A stretch of 64,000 nt of DNA from Methylomonas sp. UP202. GTDB taxonomy: Bacteria > Pseudomonadota > Gammaproteobacteria > Methylococcales > Methylomonadaceae. A program made the translations under genes and the position numbers. How positions within the stretch are numbered: position 1 is the first letter of the stretch; the number at the start of each line of letters is the position of its first letter. The stretch lies in NCBI RefSeq assembly GCF_029910655.1, contig NZ_CP123897.1:3151547-3215546 (forward strand), in the 5' to 3' direction. The notes beneath the pieces were generated by a model. It ran no database searches. It was not told the DNA's origin and worked only from the letters and a program-made list of their open reading frames with translations. This document shows, in pieces, positions 9,317-17,233 of this stretch.

Positions 9317-9865
9317 ATGCTAACCAATAACAAAACCGACTACCAACTGGCGCAACAACAAATTCTCGAGGGTATTTTGTCCGGGGAATTCGGAATCGAA
9401 AACCGCAACGACCTCGGTCCGCTCATCCCGATTCGCCTGTTTCAGGTGTTGCGGATGGTGGCACTGGGCTCCAACGTCGAGGACATCCTCGGCCAGGGCG
9501 CACCGTCGCTGGTATACCACTCCGGACAAAGCCTCGGCAGTACGCTGGGCCAAATCGTCGCGGCCAACGTCGACAAGGATCTGGAAACCTATGTCGGCAA
9601 AATCCAGCAATTGTGCCGGCAACTTTGCATCGGCTTGGTGGTGCCCGACAAGGTCGATCTATCCAGTGGATTGTTGGAATTGCGGGTGGACGAATGCGTC
9701 TCCTGCGCCGGCATCCATAACGTGGCGGCGCCGATTTGCCATTTCGAGGCCGGCATGGTCGGCGGCATCGTCAAGGCATTTTTCAAGCGCAACGTCAAAG
9801 CCACCGAAACCAAGTGCAACGCCCTGGGCGACAAAACCTGCCTGATCCGGGTCGACCTACTGTAA
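9317..9865 (+). CDS. V4R (4-vinyl reductase-type) domain protein
   Basis: The protein has 182 residues and is soluble. The C-terminal two thirds match the V4R domain: DECVSCAG (Cys127, Cys130), PICHFEAG (Cys141, His142) and ETKCNALGDKTC (Cys167, Cys175). In known families this alpha/beta domain binds small hydrophobic ligands, and the conserved cysteines suggest a metal. The N-terminal 40 residues are family-specific. The ribosome binding site is GAGGAC. It lies 24 bases after the OmpA-like gene and 25 before a roadblock gene. V4R and roadblock domains also occur together elsewhere in signalling contexts. The ligand here is unknown. Confidence 0.85.
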   Translation: MLTNNKTDYQLAQQQILEGILSGEFGIENRNDLGPLIPIRLFQVLRMVALGSNVEDILGQGAPSLVYHSGQSLGSTLGQIVAANVDKDLETYVGKIQQLCRQLCIGLVVPDKVDLSSGLLELRVDECVSCAGIHNVAAPICHFEAGMVGGIVKAFFKRNVKATETKCNALGDKTCLIRVDLL

Positions 9866-9890
9866 TTATGACGACACATTGGAGCGTATC

Positions 9891-10304
9891 ATGAACAGCA
9901 ACATCCACGCTTTGGAGCCCAGAGCCTCGCAATCGGCGGAAATCGAATCGATTCTGCGGAATTTGATGAGCATACAGGGAGTTTCCGCTGCGGCCATCGT
10001 CGACAGCGACGGATTCGTCACCCACATCCACCGCGATTACGAGATCAATACCGACGCCATCGGCGCCTCGGTGCAAGTGGTATTCGGCGCCGCGTCCAAA
10101 GCCGCCGGACATGTCGGCCATCATCAAACCCAAATGGTGATCTGCGAAAACGCCGAGGGCTATATTCTGTCGACGCCGATCGAAGCCGGTTTCATGCTGG
10201 CGTTGGTGACCAAACGCGACGCTTTGTTGGGCAGGGTCCGCTTCGAACTGAAGGAAACCGTGCCGATGCTGAAAAAACTGTTTTCCAGCTACCTATTCAA
10301 ATAA
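9891..10304 (+). CDS. Roadblock/LC7 domain protein
   Basis: The protein has 137 residues and consists almost entirely of a roadblock/LC7 fold: ILRNLMSIQGVSAAAIVDSDGF at the N-terminal end, then alternating strands and a C-terminal helix. Bacterial relatives (MglB type) regulate small Ras-like GTPases, but no GTPase gene is present here. A TTG 12 bases upstream is in frame, but GGAG at 9881-9884 is correctly spaced for the ATG at 9891, so that start was chosen. It is the third gene of the OmpA/V4R/roadblock operon. Confidence 0.86.
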   Translation: MNSNIHALEPRASQSAEIESILRNLMSIQGVSAAAIVDSDGFVTHIHRDYEINTDAIGASVQVVFGAASKAAGHVGHHQTQMVICENAEGYILSTPIEAGFMLALVTKRDALLGRVRFELKETVPMLKKLFSSYLFK

Positions 10305-10321
10305 CCCGACGCACCGCAGCC

Positions 10322-10777
10322 ATGCATTGGTTCGAATCGCAACTCGCCGAGCTCGATCGCTTGGCGGCGGCCTACTCGGCGGCCCAACGCCAGCCATCGG
10401 ACGATCTAGTCAGTACCAGCGCCTCCCTGCGCACCAAGCGCGGCGAATTCATCGCCGCATTGCAAACACTGGTCGATGGCGTGGTGCGGATCAAAGGCAT
10501 CGACGCCTGCGCCGCTTACCACGAGGGCTTGATTCTGGCCAGTGCCGGTCAACTGCCGCACGCCGACGCACTGGGCGCGTTGATCGAAGACAGCATCGGC
10601 GTCGCCCGCGACAGTTCGACGATTTTAAAGTTGGGCGACATCGAGCAACTGGTCATCGTCGGCTCGGCCAGCAAAGTGGCGGTGCTCAATATCGGCCCGG
10701 TGGTGCTATGTATCGCTTGCCCCAAGACCACCAACCTGGCCGCCGCCCTCAGTGAACCGGTAAAGGCCAAGCGCTAA
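10322..10777 (+). CDS. Second, divergent roadblock/LC7-like protein
   Basis: The 151-residue protein has about 50 residues of helical N-terminal extension followed by a roadblock-like core: LVDGVVRIKGIDACAAYHEGL, then GDIEQLVIVGSASKVAVLNI and ending PVVLCIAC. It is clearly different in sequence from the preceding roadblock protein but has the same strand/helix order, so the two could form a heterodimer. The gap to the preceding gene is 17 bases. The assignment rests on pattern rather than strong motif identity. Confidence 0.68.
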   Translation: MHWFESQLAELDRLAAAYSAAQRQPSDDLVSTSASLRTKRGEFIAALQTLVDGVVRIKGIDACAAYHEGLILASAGQLPHADALGALIEDSIGVARDSSTILKLGDIEQLVIVGSASKVAVLNIGPVVLCIACPKTTNLAAALSEPVKAKR

Positions 10778-10790
10778 AGTGCCGCCAAAC

Positions 10791-11015
10791 TTACGGACCG
10801 GCCGGCTTGTCCTCGGGTACGTAGACGAACGAACCGTCGTCTTTTAGTCGATAGGTCACGCCGGCTTTCATACCCTCGCCCTGACCGATTTTGCCGGTCG
10901 ATTGGTATTTCTCCATTTTCTCGCCGTCCTTGATCATCATTTCCCTATTCGCTTCACCCGGATTCTTAACGACAATCACCTTGTCGCTGTTAAACGGATT
11001 CAGTGGGATTTCCAT
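10791..11015 (-). CDS. Small hypothetical protein
   Basis: The 74-residue protein is charged, without signal peptide or transmembrane segment. It contains the segment NPGEANREMMIKDGEKMEKY and ends in a short Pro-rich tail. It converges on the preceding operon with only a 13-base gap and is divergent from the HIT gene. The sequence looks protein-like but I recognise no family. Confidence 0.55.
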   Translation of the reverse strand: MEIPLNPFNSDKVIVVKNPGEANREMMIKDGEKMEKYQSTGKIGQGEGMKAGVTYRLKDDGSFVYVPEDKPAGP

Positions 11016-11112
11016 GGCATGGGAAATGTCTTGGCTTTCATTGACCTATCGCTAGCCGTTATCATGGTGAAGTCTGAAAACCGTCCGTCAATCATCTTTA
11101 GTCGAGAAGCCC

Positions 11113-11535
11113 ATGTCCTCGTTCCACCTCCACCCGCAATTGCGACAAGATTGCCACGAAGTCGGCCGGTTCGAGCTGAGCCTGCTGCTGATGATGAACG
11201 ACAGCGCCTATCCCTGGTTTATTTTGGTACCGCAACGCGGCGGCTTGACGGAGTTATATCAACTGAACGATCGAGACCGGTCTTTGTGGCTAGCGGAGTC
11301 TTGCCTATTGGCGGAAACGATGGCGGCGATGTTTCGGCCCGACAAACTCAACGTCGCGGCGATCGGCAATCTGGTACCGCAACTGCATATTCATCATATC
11401 GCCCGCTATCGGACCGATCCGGCCTGGCCGGCGCCCGTCTGGGGGAAGTTTCCGCCGCAACCCTATGCCGGCGATCAGGCGGAACGGCGCATCGAGCAAA
11501 TGCGCCAAGCTTTGCGAGCACAGTTACTGGATTAG
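11113..11535 (+). CDS. HIT-family nucleotide hydrolase
   Basis: The protein has 140 residues and is cytoplasmic. The block PWFILVP, then LNVAAIGN and PQLHIHHIAR, is typical of a proteobacterial HIT subgroup. The histidine triad reads H-I-H-H rather than the textbook H-x-H-x-H, which I believe is normal for this subgroup. HIT proteins hydrolyse or transfer nucleotide phosphates such as Ap4A or AMP conjugates; the substrate here is unknown. The 3' end overlaps the convergent FliL-like gene by 12 bases. Confidence 0.85.
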   Translation: MSSFHLHPQLRQDCHEVGRFELSLLLMMNDSAYPWFILVPQRGGLTELYQLNDRDRSLWLAESCLLAETMAAMFRPDKLNVAAIGNLVPQLHIHHIARYRTDPAWPAPVWGKFPPQPYAGDQAERRIEQMRQALRAQLLD

Positions 11536-11931
11536 GAATTCGGAGAAGAACACGTCGCGGAAGCCATCCGGATTTTGAATTTTCGTCAACAAACCGGTGA
11601 TCATTTCCTTGGTTTTCAACCGCAGACCTTCGCGTTGTTCCATCGTTTGCAAGTCGGCGGCATGCAAGCCACTCAACATCATAATCATTTCATGGCGCAG
11701 CAACGGCATGTGTTTTTTGATTTTTTCGACCGGCTCGGCCCCTTCCACCAGCAACTGCACGTTCAACAACAGGTATTTTTTCGGCTCGGCCAGATTGACG
11801 GTAAAGGCCGGCTTCATCTCCAAATACTCGATGACCGGGCCGGCGCTTTCATCGGCTTTTTTTTCGCCGGAGTTGGCGGCGGACAAACCGGGTAACAGCA
11901 ACAAACTGATCAACAAAACCAAAGTACGCAC
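11524..11931 (-). CDS. FliL-like exported protein
   Basis: The 135-residue protein has an N-terminal signal peptide ending near SAANS, then a FliL-type core: FTVNLAEPKKYLLLNVQL, a region HMPLLRHEMIMMLSG and EGLRLKTKEM. FliL normally associates with the flagellar stator in the inner membrane through an N-terminal helix. Here the hydrophobic stretch looks cleavable and no flagellar genes are nearby. It is therefore best described as FliL-like. It is divergent from nagZ. Confidence 0.75.
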   Translation of the reverse strand: MRTLVLLISLLLLPGLSAANSGEKKADESAGPVIEYLEMKPAFTVNLAEPKKYLLLNVQLLVEGAEPVEKIKKHMPLLRHEMIMMLSGLHAADLQTMEQREGLRLKTKEMITGLLTKIQNPDGFRDVFFSEFLIQ

Positions 11932-11997
11932 GGGGATTCCTCATATAATGTCGGGTTCAAGCTCCAGAAGTATATTCCAATTTAGACATTTATCACC

Positions 11998-13014
11998 ATG
12001 AAACCACAAGCCATCGGTCCGGTCATGATAGACATCGACGGGCTCAGCCTGACGGCGGCGGATCGGGAAAAAATCGCCCATCCCAATACCGGCGCGTTGA
12101 TATTGTTCGCTCGCAATTTCGATCATCCGGCGCAAGTCGAGGCATTGATTGCCGACATACGCAAGGCACGTAGCAGCGACATTTTAATTGCCGTCGATCA
12201 GGAAGGCGGCCGAGTTCAGCGCTTTCAGAACGGATTTACCCGCCTGCCCGCAGCGGCCAAGTACGCCGACAAACCGGAATTGGCTGAAGCAGCCGGTTGG
12301 TTGATGGCCGCCGAATTGCTCGCCATCGACGTAGACTTCAGCTTCGCGCCAGTGCTGGATGTCGATCGCGGCGTTAGCGAAATCATCGGCAATCGTTCGT
12401 TTTCCGGCGATCCGACCCTAGCGGCCCAACTGGCTGGAGCCTTCCGTACCGGCATGCGCGCGGCCGGCATGGCCGCGACCGGCAAGCATTTTCCCGGCCA
12501 CGGCGCCGTCGCGCTAGACTCGCACTTGACCCTACCGATCGACGATCGCGATCTGGCAAGCATACGCGCCGAGGATTTGGTGCCGTTTAAAGCGTTGATC
12601 GAACAAGGCCTGGAAGCCGTGATGCCGGCCCATGTGGTGTATCCACGCATCGACCGCTTGCCGGCGGGTTTTTCCGGCGTTTGGCTGCAAGACATATTGC
12701 GCGGCGAGCTGGGTTTTAACGGCGCGATATTTAGCGACGATTTGAGCATGAACGGCGCCGCCGGTATCGGAGACTACACCGATCGGGCGCGTTTAGCGCT
12801 GGAAGCCGGCTGCGACATGGTGTTGGTGTGCAACAATTCGGCGGCGGCCGAGCAAGTCTTAGACGATCTGCCGGTTCGCGAACGCCGTGCCGGCGAAGCG
12901 CGTTTGCAAGCCATGCGCGGCCAGCCCAAATTCACCCGAGAACAGCTGCAACAACTGCCGAAATGGCAACAAATTTCCAAACAACTCCAAGAGCTTTATG
13001 AATCCCATGCTTGA
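11998..13014 (+). CDS. nagZ: Beta-N-acetylhexosaminidase (peptidoglycan recycling)
   Basis: This glycoside hydrolase family 3 enzyme cleaves N-acetylglucosamine from cytoplasmic muropeptides. The 338 residues match NagZ length. Diagnostic motifs are VDQEGGRVQRF, the KHFPGHG loop carrying the catalytic histidine and FSDDLSM with the nucleophile Asp. The gene overlaps the following phosphoribosyltransferase gene by 17 bases. I recall the same nagZ - phosphoribosyltransferase - thioinosine phosphorylase order in pseudomonads. Confidence 0.96.
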   Translation: MKPQAIGPVMIDIDGLSLTAADREKIAHPNTGALILFARNFDHPAQVEALIADIRKARSSDILIAVDQEGGRVQRFQNGFTRLPAAAKYADKPELAEAAGWLMAAELLAIDVDFSFAPVLDVDRGVSEIIGNRSFSGDPTLAAQLAGAFRTGMRAAGMAATGKHFPGHGAVALDSHLTLPIDDRDLASIRAEDLVPFKALIEQGLEAVMPAHVVYPRIDRLPAGFSGVWLQDILRGELGFNGAIFSDDLSMNGAAGIGDYTDRARLALEAGCDMVLVCNNSAAAEQVLDDLPVRERRAGEARLQAMRGQPKFTREQLQQLPKWQQISKQLQELYESHA

Positions 13015-13552
13015 AGAAATCGATCAAGTCCAACGGCACGCGCGACAACTGCACGCCGCCGCCGAAGTCGAGTCCGCACTGGACTTGATGGCCGCCAATA
13101 TCACCGCCGCGCTGCGAGACCGCAATCCGCTGCTATTGTGCGTGATTAACGGCGGCATCATCGCCACCGGCAAACTGTTGCCGCGCCTGGACTTTCCGCT
13201 GATGTTGGACAGCATCCACGCTAGCCGCTACCGGAACGCCACCTCCGGCAGCGAGATTCACTGGCTGTTCAAGCCGACCACGCCGTTGGCGGGACGGACG
13301 GTGCTAGTGATTGACGACATCCTCGACGAAGGCCATACCTTGCGCGCCATCGTCAATTACTGCCAACAGCAAGGCGCCGAAGCCGTTTTCACGGCGGCGC
13401 TTTTTGACAAACAACTCGATGAGCCCAAACCGATCGCATTGGATTTTGTCGGTTTGAACGTGGAAAACCATTATTTATTCGGCTACGGCATGGATTACAA
13501 GGGTTATCTCAGAAACGCCGCGGGCGTCTATGCCTGCAAGGAAGTATTATGA
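12998..13552 (+). CDS. Hypoxanthine-guanine phosphoribosyltransferase
   Basis: The enzyme converts hypoxanthine (and probably guanine) plus PRPP to the nucleotide. The PRPP-binding signature VLVIDDILDEGHTL is clear and LLCVINGGIIATG is the N-terminal pyrophosphate loop. The start at 12998 gives 184 residues; an ATG three codons later is also possible. The start lies inside nagZ, and the stop overlaps the next start as ATGA. That partner produces hypoxanthine directly, so the two genes form a salvage route from methylthioinosine to IMP. Confidence 0.92.
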   Translation: MNPMLEEIDQVQRHARQLHAAAEVESALDLMAANITAALRDRNPLLLCVINGGIIATGKLLPRLDFPLMLDSIHASRYRNATSGSEIHWLFKPTTPLAGRTVLVIDDILDEGHTLRAIVNYCQQQGAEAVFTAALFDKQLDEPKPIALDFVGLNVENHYLFGYGMDYKGYLRNAAGVYACKEVL

Positions 13553-14283
13553 CCTTGGCTATTATCGGCGGCACCGGCCTGACCCAAATCCCGGACCTGC
13601 TTATCACCGGCGAACAAAGCCTCGATACGCCGTTCGGCGCGCCGTCGGCCGCTTACGTATTCGGCGAGCTCGACGGCCGTAAACTGGTGTTTTTAGCCCG
13701 GCATGGCAACCCACATCGAATACCGCCGCATAAAATCAATTACCGAGCCAATATCTGGGGTCTGCAGTCGTTGGGTGTAACCGAAATTGTCGCGGTCGCG
13801 GCGGTTGGCGGCATTGGCCGCGAGATGGCACCGGCGGTCATCGCGATTCCCGATCAATTGATCGATTACAGCTACAGCCGCGAACATACCTTTTTTGCCG
13901 ACGATCTGGAACAAGTCACTCACATCGATTTCAGCGAACCCTACACACCAGCCTTACGGGCACGTATCATCGTCGCCGCCGCGCAAGCCGGCATCGCCAC
14001 CGTAAACCACGGCACCTACGGCTGCACGCAAGGACCTCGTCTGGAAACGCCGGCTGAAATCAAACGCATGGCGAACGACGGCTGCGATTTGGTCGGCATG
14101 ACCGGCATGCCGGAGGCGGCACTGGCTCGCGAATTGGGCATCGCTTACGCTAATGTTTCGGTGGTTGCCAATTGGGCGGCTGGCGTCGTCGCCGGCGAAA
14201 TCACGATGGCGGAAATCGAAAAAAACCTGCACCAAGGCATGAATCAGGCGATCATGTTGCTAACAGCCGTGGCACAGGCTTGA
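13549..14283 (+). CDS. S-methyl-5'-thioinosine phosphorylase
   Basis: The enzyme phosphorolyses methylthioinosine to hypoxanthine and 5-methylthioribose 1-phosphate. It belongs to the MTAP/PNP family: IGGTGL at the N-terminus, FLARHGNPHRIPPHKINYRA phosphate/ribose region, and CDLVGMTGMPEAALARELG near the C-terminus. The assignment to the thioinosine branch rather than methylthioadenosine phosphorylase rests on the coupled hypoxanthine phosphoribosyltransferase and on my memory of the Pseudomonas arrangement. The length of 244 residues is normal. It overlaps the previous gene by four bases. Confidence 0.9.
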   Translation: MTLAIIGGTGLTQIPDLLITGEQSLDTPFGAPSAAYVFGELDGRKLVFLARHGNPHRIPPHKINYRANIWGLQSLGVTEIVAVAAVGGIGREMAPAVIAIPDQLIDYSYSREHTFFADDLEQVTHIDFSEPYTPALRARIIVAAAQAGIATVNHGTYGCTQGPRLETPAEIKRMANDGCDLVGMTGMPEAALARELGIAYANVSVVANWAAGVVAGEITMAEIEKNLHQGMNQAIMLLTAVAQA

Positions 14284-14307
14284 GGTAGGCAGAAACATAT
14301 TCGGGAA

Positions 14308-14343
14308 GGGTTTTGCCGAAGCCCGGACACCTCGGCAAAACCC
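14308..14343. repeat. 12-bp perfect inverted repeat after the salvage operon
   Basis: GGGTTTTGCCGA at 14308-14319 is repeated inverted at 14332-14343 around a 12-base loop. It has no T-tract of its own but stands directly before a conventional terminator hairpin. Confidence 0.7.
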
Positions 14344-14350
14344 CAATTGA

Positions 14351-14372
14351 AAGAAACCACGGTTTCTTTTTA
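14351..14372 (+). terminator. Rho-independent terminator of the nagZ-salvage operon
   Basis: A GAAAC / GTTTC stem extended by flanking A:T pairs is followed by TTTTTAT. It lies 68 bases after the phosphorylase stop. Confidence 0.75.
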
Positions 14373-14467
14373 TAGCGGGACCTAACGCAGTTTCCCTGTC
14401 ACCGCCGCAAACCCACAAGTGGATAGGAGAATGCAGTTCGCGACGTCTCCATTAAATCGTAACGGCC

Positions 14468-14662
14468 TTATTTGGTCAGACCGTTTTTGTGCAGCACATC
14501 CGAACGATAAGCAGAGTTGGACGAATCTTCGGCGATGTTTTTAGCGGCGGTAGCGTATTTATCGTGCTCCGCGTTTTTCACCATGAAAACCGCACCAGCG
14601 ACCATAACGACGGCCAGAGCGATGTAGAGCCAAAAATTGTCTTTTTCTTGAACTTCATTCAT
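14468..14662 (-). CDS. Small single-span membrane protein, probably FNR-controlled
   Basis: The 64-residue protein has a charged N-terminus (MNEVQEKDN), one transmembrane helix at about residues 11-29 and a hydrophilic C-terminal tail. AGGAAGG before the ATG at 14662 fixes the start; the frame extends upstream without a ribosome site. A perfect FNR/Anr-type box centred at 14752 lies where a class II activator site would sit, if the -10 element is GTTATC at 14726-14721. The family is unknown to me. The placement suggests a role under low oxygen. Confidence 0.72.
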   Translation of the reverse strand: MNEVQEKDNFWLYIALAVVMVAGAVFMVKNAEHDKYATAAKNIAEDSSNSAYRSDVLHKNGLTK

Positions 14663-14745
14663 TTTGTACCTTCCTGTATGTTGTTGTAGATGGTGCTGAA
14701 ACAATTTCAACGGTGCTAACGATAACAAACCGAAATCGAAAAATT

Positions 14746-14759
14746 TTGATATACATCAA
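14746..14759. promoter_or_regulatory. FNR/Anr-type operator
   Basis: TTGATATACATCAA is a perfect match to the FNR consensus TTGAT-N4-ATCAA. It lies between the divergent small membrane protein gene (start 14662) and soxY (start 14781). The spacing suits activation of the membrane protein gene. It lies only 21 bases from the soxY start, so toward soxYZ it could only overlap the promoter or leader. Confidence 0.75.
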
Positions 14760-14780
14760 AAAAAGCAAGGTTATTTGGGC

Positions 14781-15242
14781 ATGACTTATGACCGCCGCAC
14801 TTTCCTGACAACATTCGGCCTAAGCCTGAGCGCTTGCGCGCTCACAACCGACATCAAGCCCGCCCTAGCCGACTCGGCGGCCGGATCGTCGCCGACCAAG
14901 ACCCGGCTGGAAGAGATCTTGGCGATATTGTCCGATACCGGAATCCAAGATACCCCAACGTTGGAATTGACCTTACCGGCCGTTGCCGAAAACGGCGCTT
15001 TCGTGCCGATCACCGTCGCCAGCTCTTTGGAAGAGATTGAGCGGTTCGTCATCTATGTGGCTCACAATCCCAACCCACTGGTCGCCGAAATCGAACTCTC
15101 GCCGACGGCCTTGGCCTTCGTGAGTACGCAAATCAAAATGGCGGGGTCCGGAGAGGTGGTGGTCCTGGCCAAGCGCGGCGCGGCTTGGCTACGCAATCGG
15201 CGTAGTGTGGAAGTCAGCGTGGGCGGATGCGGAACCGGCTGA
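14781..15242 (+). CDS. soxY: Sulfur carrier protein SoxY
   Basis: This periplasmic carrier holds thiosulfate-derived sulfur on a C-terminal cysteine. The N-terminus DRRTFLTTFG is a twin-arginine signal, as is normal for SoxY. The protein ends VSVGGCGTG, a variant of the canonical GGCGG swinging arm with the reactive cysteine present. The start is ATG 14781; an in-frame TTG six bases earlier is an alternative. The stop overlaps the soxZ start (TGATG). No soxAX, soxB or soxCD is in the window. Confidence 0.92.
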   Translation: MTYDRRTFLTTFGLSLSACALTTDIKPALADSAAGSSPTKTRLEEILAILSDTGIQDTPTLELTLPAVAENGAFVPITVASSLEEIERFVIYVAHNPNPLVAEIELSPTALAFVSTQIKMAGSGEVVVLAKRGAAWLRNRRSVEVSVGGCGTG

Positions 15243-15559
15243 TGAGTACGATTAAAATTAGAAGTCGAGCGCTGGCGGGATTTTGGGAAATTCGGATTTT
15301 GAATCAACATCCGATGGAAAACGGCCGTAACCGCGACACCGATGGCGCACTCATTCCGGCTCACTATATTCAAACCCTGACCTTGACTTTAAACGGCACG
15401 CCGACCCTTTCGGTCAACATGGCCGGCAGCGTTTCCAAGAATCCGTTTTTCGTATTTCGGCTGCGTGCTAGTGTCGGTGATCGAATCAGCGTGATGTGGT
15501 TGGACAACCTCGGCAATCAAGACCGGATAGAACACCAACTCGTCGAACGCGACGACTAA
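15242..15559 (+). CDS. soxZ: Sulfur carrier partner SoxZ
   Basis: The 105-residue immunoglobulin-like subunit forms a heterodimer with SoxY. It contains HPMENGR near the N-terminus, the central HYIQTLTLTLNG and the C-terminal SVSKNPFFVFRLRA and DRISVMWLDN, all typical of SoxZ. There is no signal peptide, consistent with co-export with SoxY through Tat. The end overlaps the convergent beta-RFAP synthase gene by four bases. Confidence 0.93.
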   Translation: MSTIKIRSRALAGFWEIRILNQHPMENGRNRDTDGALIPAHYIQTLTLTLNGTPTLSVNMAGSVSKNPFFVFRLRASVGDRISVMWLDNLGNQDRIEHQLVERDD

Positions 15560-16524
15560 GCAAGCTCGTCGGAAATCAAGCAGGCCGGGTGGTTGCGCGC
15601 ACTGGCTACTAAGAAGCTAAGCGGCGATTGAGCGAACTGCGACTCCAGGGCTTGAACCAACTCGGCGGCTCGCCGAGGGGACTCGACCGCGCAGAAACCG
15701 GTCGGCCCCCAGGACGTCTGGCCGATCGCCACGGCGCCGGCCTTCTCCAACATCGTCATCGCCGCCGCCACGTCCGGGCTGGTGAAAATTCCACCCTGCA
15801 CCGGCGCGAAATGCTCGCCGACCGCCCGTTGCAACTCGGTAATCACCGCGCCGAACCTCGGCAAATCTTGTTCCGCCAACGCCGGCAGGCCCTGCATCAA
15901 CAACAAATAACACAATCGCTCGGCACTGGCTTGCGGAAACGGCGGCAGCCGGCTGAACGCGCTAATCTCCTGTTCGCCGTGCAAACCTTGACCACGCTGA
16001 TCGAACACCAGGATAAACCGCCAATGGTCCGGAATCGGCATTTGCGCTATCAGCGGCGGCGTTTTGGTCTCAGGACCGCGGCCGCCATCGACAACCAAAC
16101 CGCCTTTTTCGAAAATCCCGATACCTATTCCGGAGCGGGCGCCGCGTTCGGACAGCAACGCAATATCGCGTACCGTCAAACCCAGACCGTAAAATCGGCT
16201 TAACGCGGCGCCGACCGCCAGCGACATCTGCGTGCCGGAGCCCAAGCCGATATGCTCCGGAATCACGGTTTCCAACGCCAGCCGCAGCCGATCGGAAACC
16301 CCCAAACGCGCGCACAATTGTCCAAGACAACGGCCGGCCCGCTCGGTCTCCGGACCGACCACGGTCAGCGTCTCGGCGGCGCTCAGCGTCAAGCGAGTGT
16401 TGATTTCCTCTACCGCCAAACCGATGCTGCCGAAATGCCGCCCCAAACCACCGCTCAAATCGATGAAGCCCATGTGTAATCGGGCTGGCGCCACCACCGT
16501 GACCGTTTCGAACTGCGCTTTCAC
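15556..16524 (-). CDS. Beta-ribofuranosylaminobenzene 5'-phosphate synthase
   Basis: This GHMP-superfamily enzyme condenses p-hydroxybenzoate or p-aminobenzoate with PRPP in the first committed step of tetrahydromethanopterin synthesis. It is characteristic of methylotrophs and methanogens. The ATP-loop-like motif GLGSGTQMSLAVG and the N-terminal VVAPARLHMGFIDL are diagnostic. A GTG at 16524 fits the family N-terminus and gives 322 residues. The frame is open 42 codons further, and the adjacent GTG at 16527 is equally possible. It follows the HAD gene by 34 bases. Confidence 0.88.
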   Translation of the reverse strand: MKAQFETVTVVAPARLHMGFIDLSGGLGRHFGSIGLAVEEINTRLTLSAAETLTVVGPETERAGRCLGQLCARLGVSDRLRLALETVIPEHIGLGSGTQMSLAVGAALSRFYGLGLTVRDIALLSERGARSGIGIGIFEKGGLVVDGGRGPETKTPPLIAQMPIPDHWRFILVFDQRGQGLHGEQEISAFSRLPPFPQASAERLCYLLLMQGLPALAEQDLPRFGAVITELQRAVGEHFAPVQGGIFTSPDVAAAMTMLEKAGAVAIGQTSWGPTGFCAVESPRRAAELVQALESQFAQSPLSFLVASARNHPACLISDELA

Positions 16525-16558
16525 CACCGGGATTCCAAGACCAAAAAACGAGGCGGCA

Positions 16559-17233
16559 TTATAACGGAAGCGGCCGGGCGGCCGAGATAAAATCGGCGGC
16601 TTCCCGTAAGTCGGCCAGTACCCGCTCGGCCTGCCGACCGGCCAGCGCATCGACCGGATAGCTCGAAGGTACCAGCCAACAGCGGATGCCGGCCGCTACC
16701 GCCGCCGCCACGCCGACCGGCGAGTCTTCCAACGCCAGACAAGCCGAAGCCGGCAATCCCAGCCGCCCGGCCGCCGCCAAATACACGTCGGGCGCCGGCT
16801 TGCCGCGCGCCACGTGATCGACCGCGACAAGTAACGGAAACGTCTCGGCCAGACCGGCATAGGCCAGACTGCGCCGTGCCGCCGCCGCTCGGCTATTAGT
16901 GGCAATACAATAGGGGATGCCGGCGGCTTGAGCAGCCGCCAGCAACTCCGGTAAGCCCGGCTTGACCGCGATACCGTCGGTTTCGACTTGAGCCAACCAA
17001 ATCTCGCCGCTCAACTGGCGAAAGCGCGCTTGATCGAAACCCTCACCGGCCAGATGGGTCAACGCGGCCAGCACATCCGGCCCGGACAAGCCGAGCAAAC
17101 CTGCCCAGTCGGCATCCGAGTATCGATAGCCCATTTCCGCCGCCGCCGCTCGCCAAGCCGCCCGGTACGTCGATTCGCTATCGATCGCCAGGCCGTCCAG
17201 ATCGAGAATCAAGCCGGCAATGGCTCCGGCCAT
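16559..17233 (-). CDS. HAD-superfamily phosphatase (beta-phosphoglucomutase-like)
   Basis: The 224-residue protein has HAD motif I as LDLDGLAIDSE (Asp11 nucleophile, Asp13), motif II TNS, motif III Lys in GKPAPDVY and motif IV LEDSPVGVAAA. A helical cap lies between motifs I and II. The family dephosphorylates sugar phosphates or nucleotides; the substrate is unknown. Its start overlaps the stop of the nucleotidyltransferase gene as TGATG, and it leads into the beta-RFAP synthase gene, so a role in pterin cofactor synthesis is possible but unproven. Confidence 0.85.
   Translation of the reverse strand: MAGAIAGLILDLDGLAIDSESTYRAAWRAAAAEMGYRYSDADWAGLLGLSGPDVLAALTHLAGEGFDQARFRQLSGEIWLAQVETDGIAVKPGLPELLAAAQAAGIPYCIATNSRAAAARRSLAYAGLAETFPLLVAVDHVARGKPAPDVYLAAAGRLGLPASACLALEDSPVGVAAAVAAGIRCWLVPSSYPVDALAGRQAERVLADLREAADFISAARPLPL

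Noticed and set aside
12887-12997. Longer N-terminus for the hypoxanthine phosphoribosyltransferase
   Set aside because: The extra 37 codons lie inside nagZ and read as its shifted frame; the family starts near 12998.
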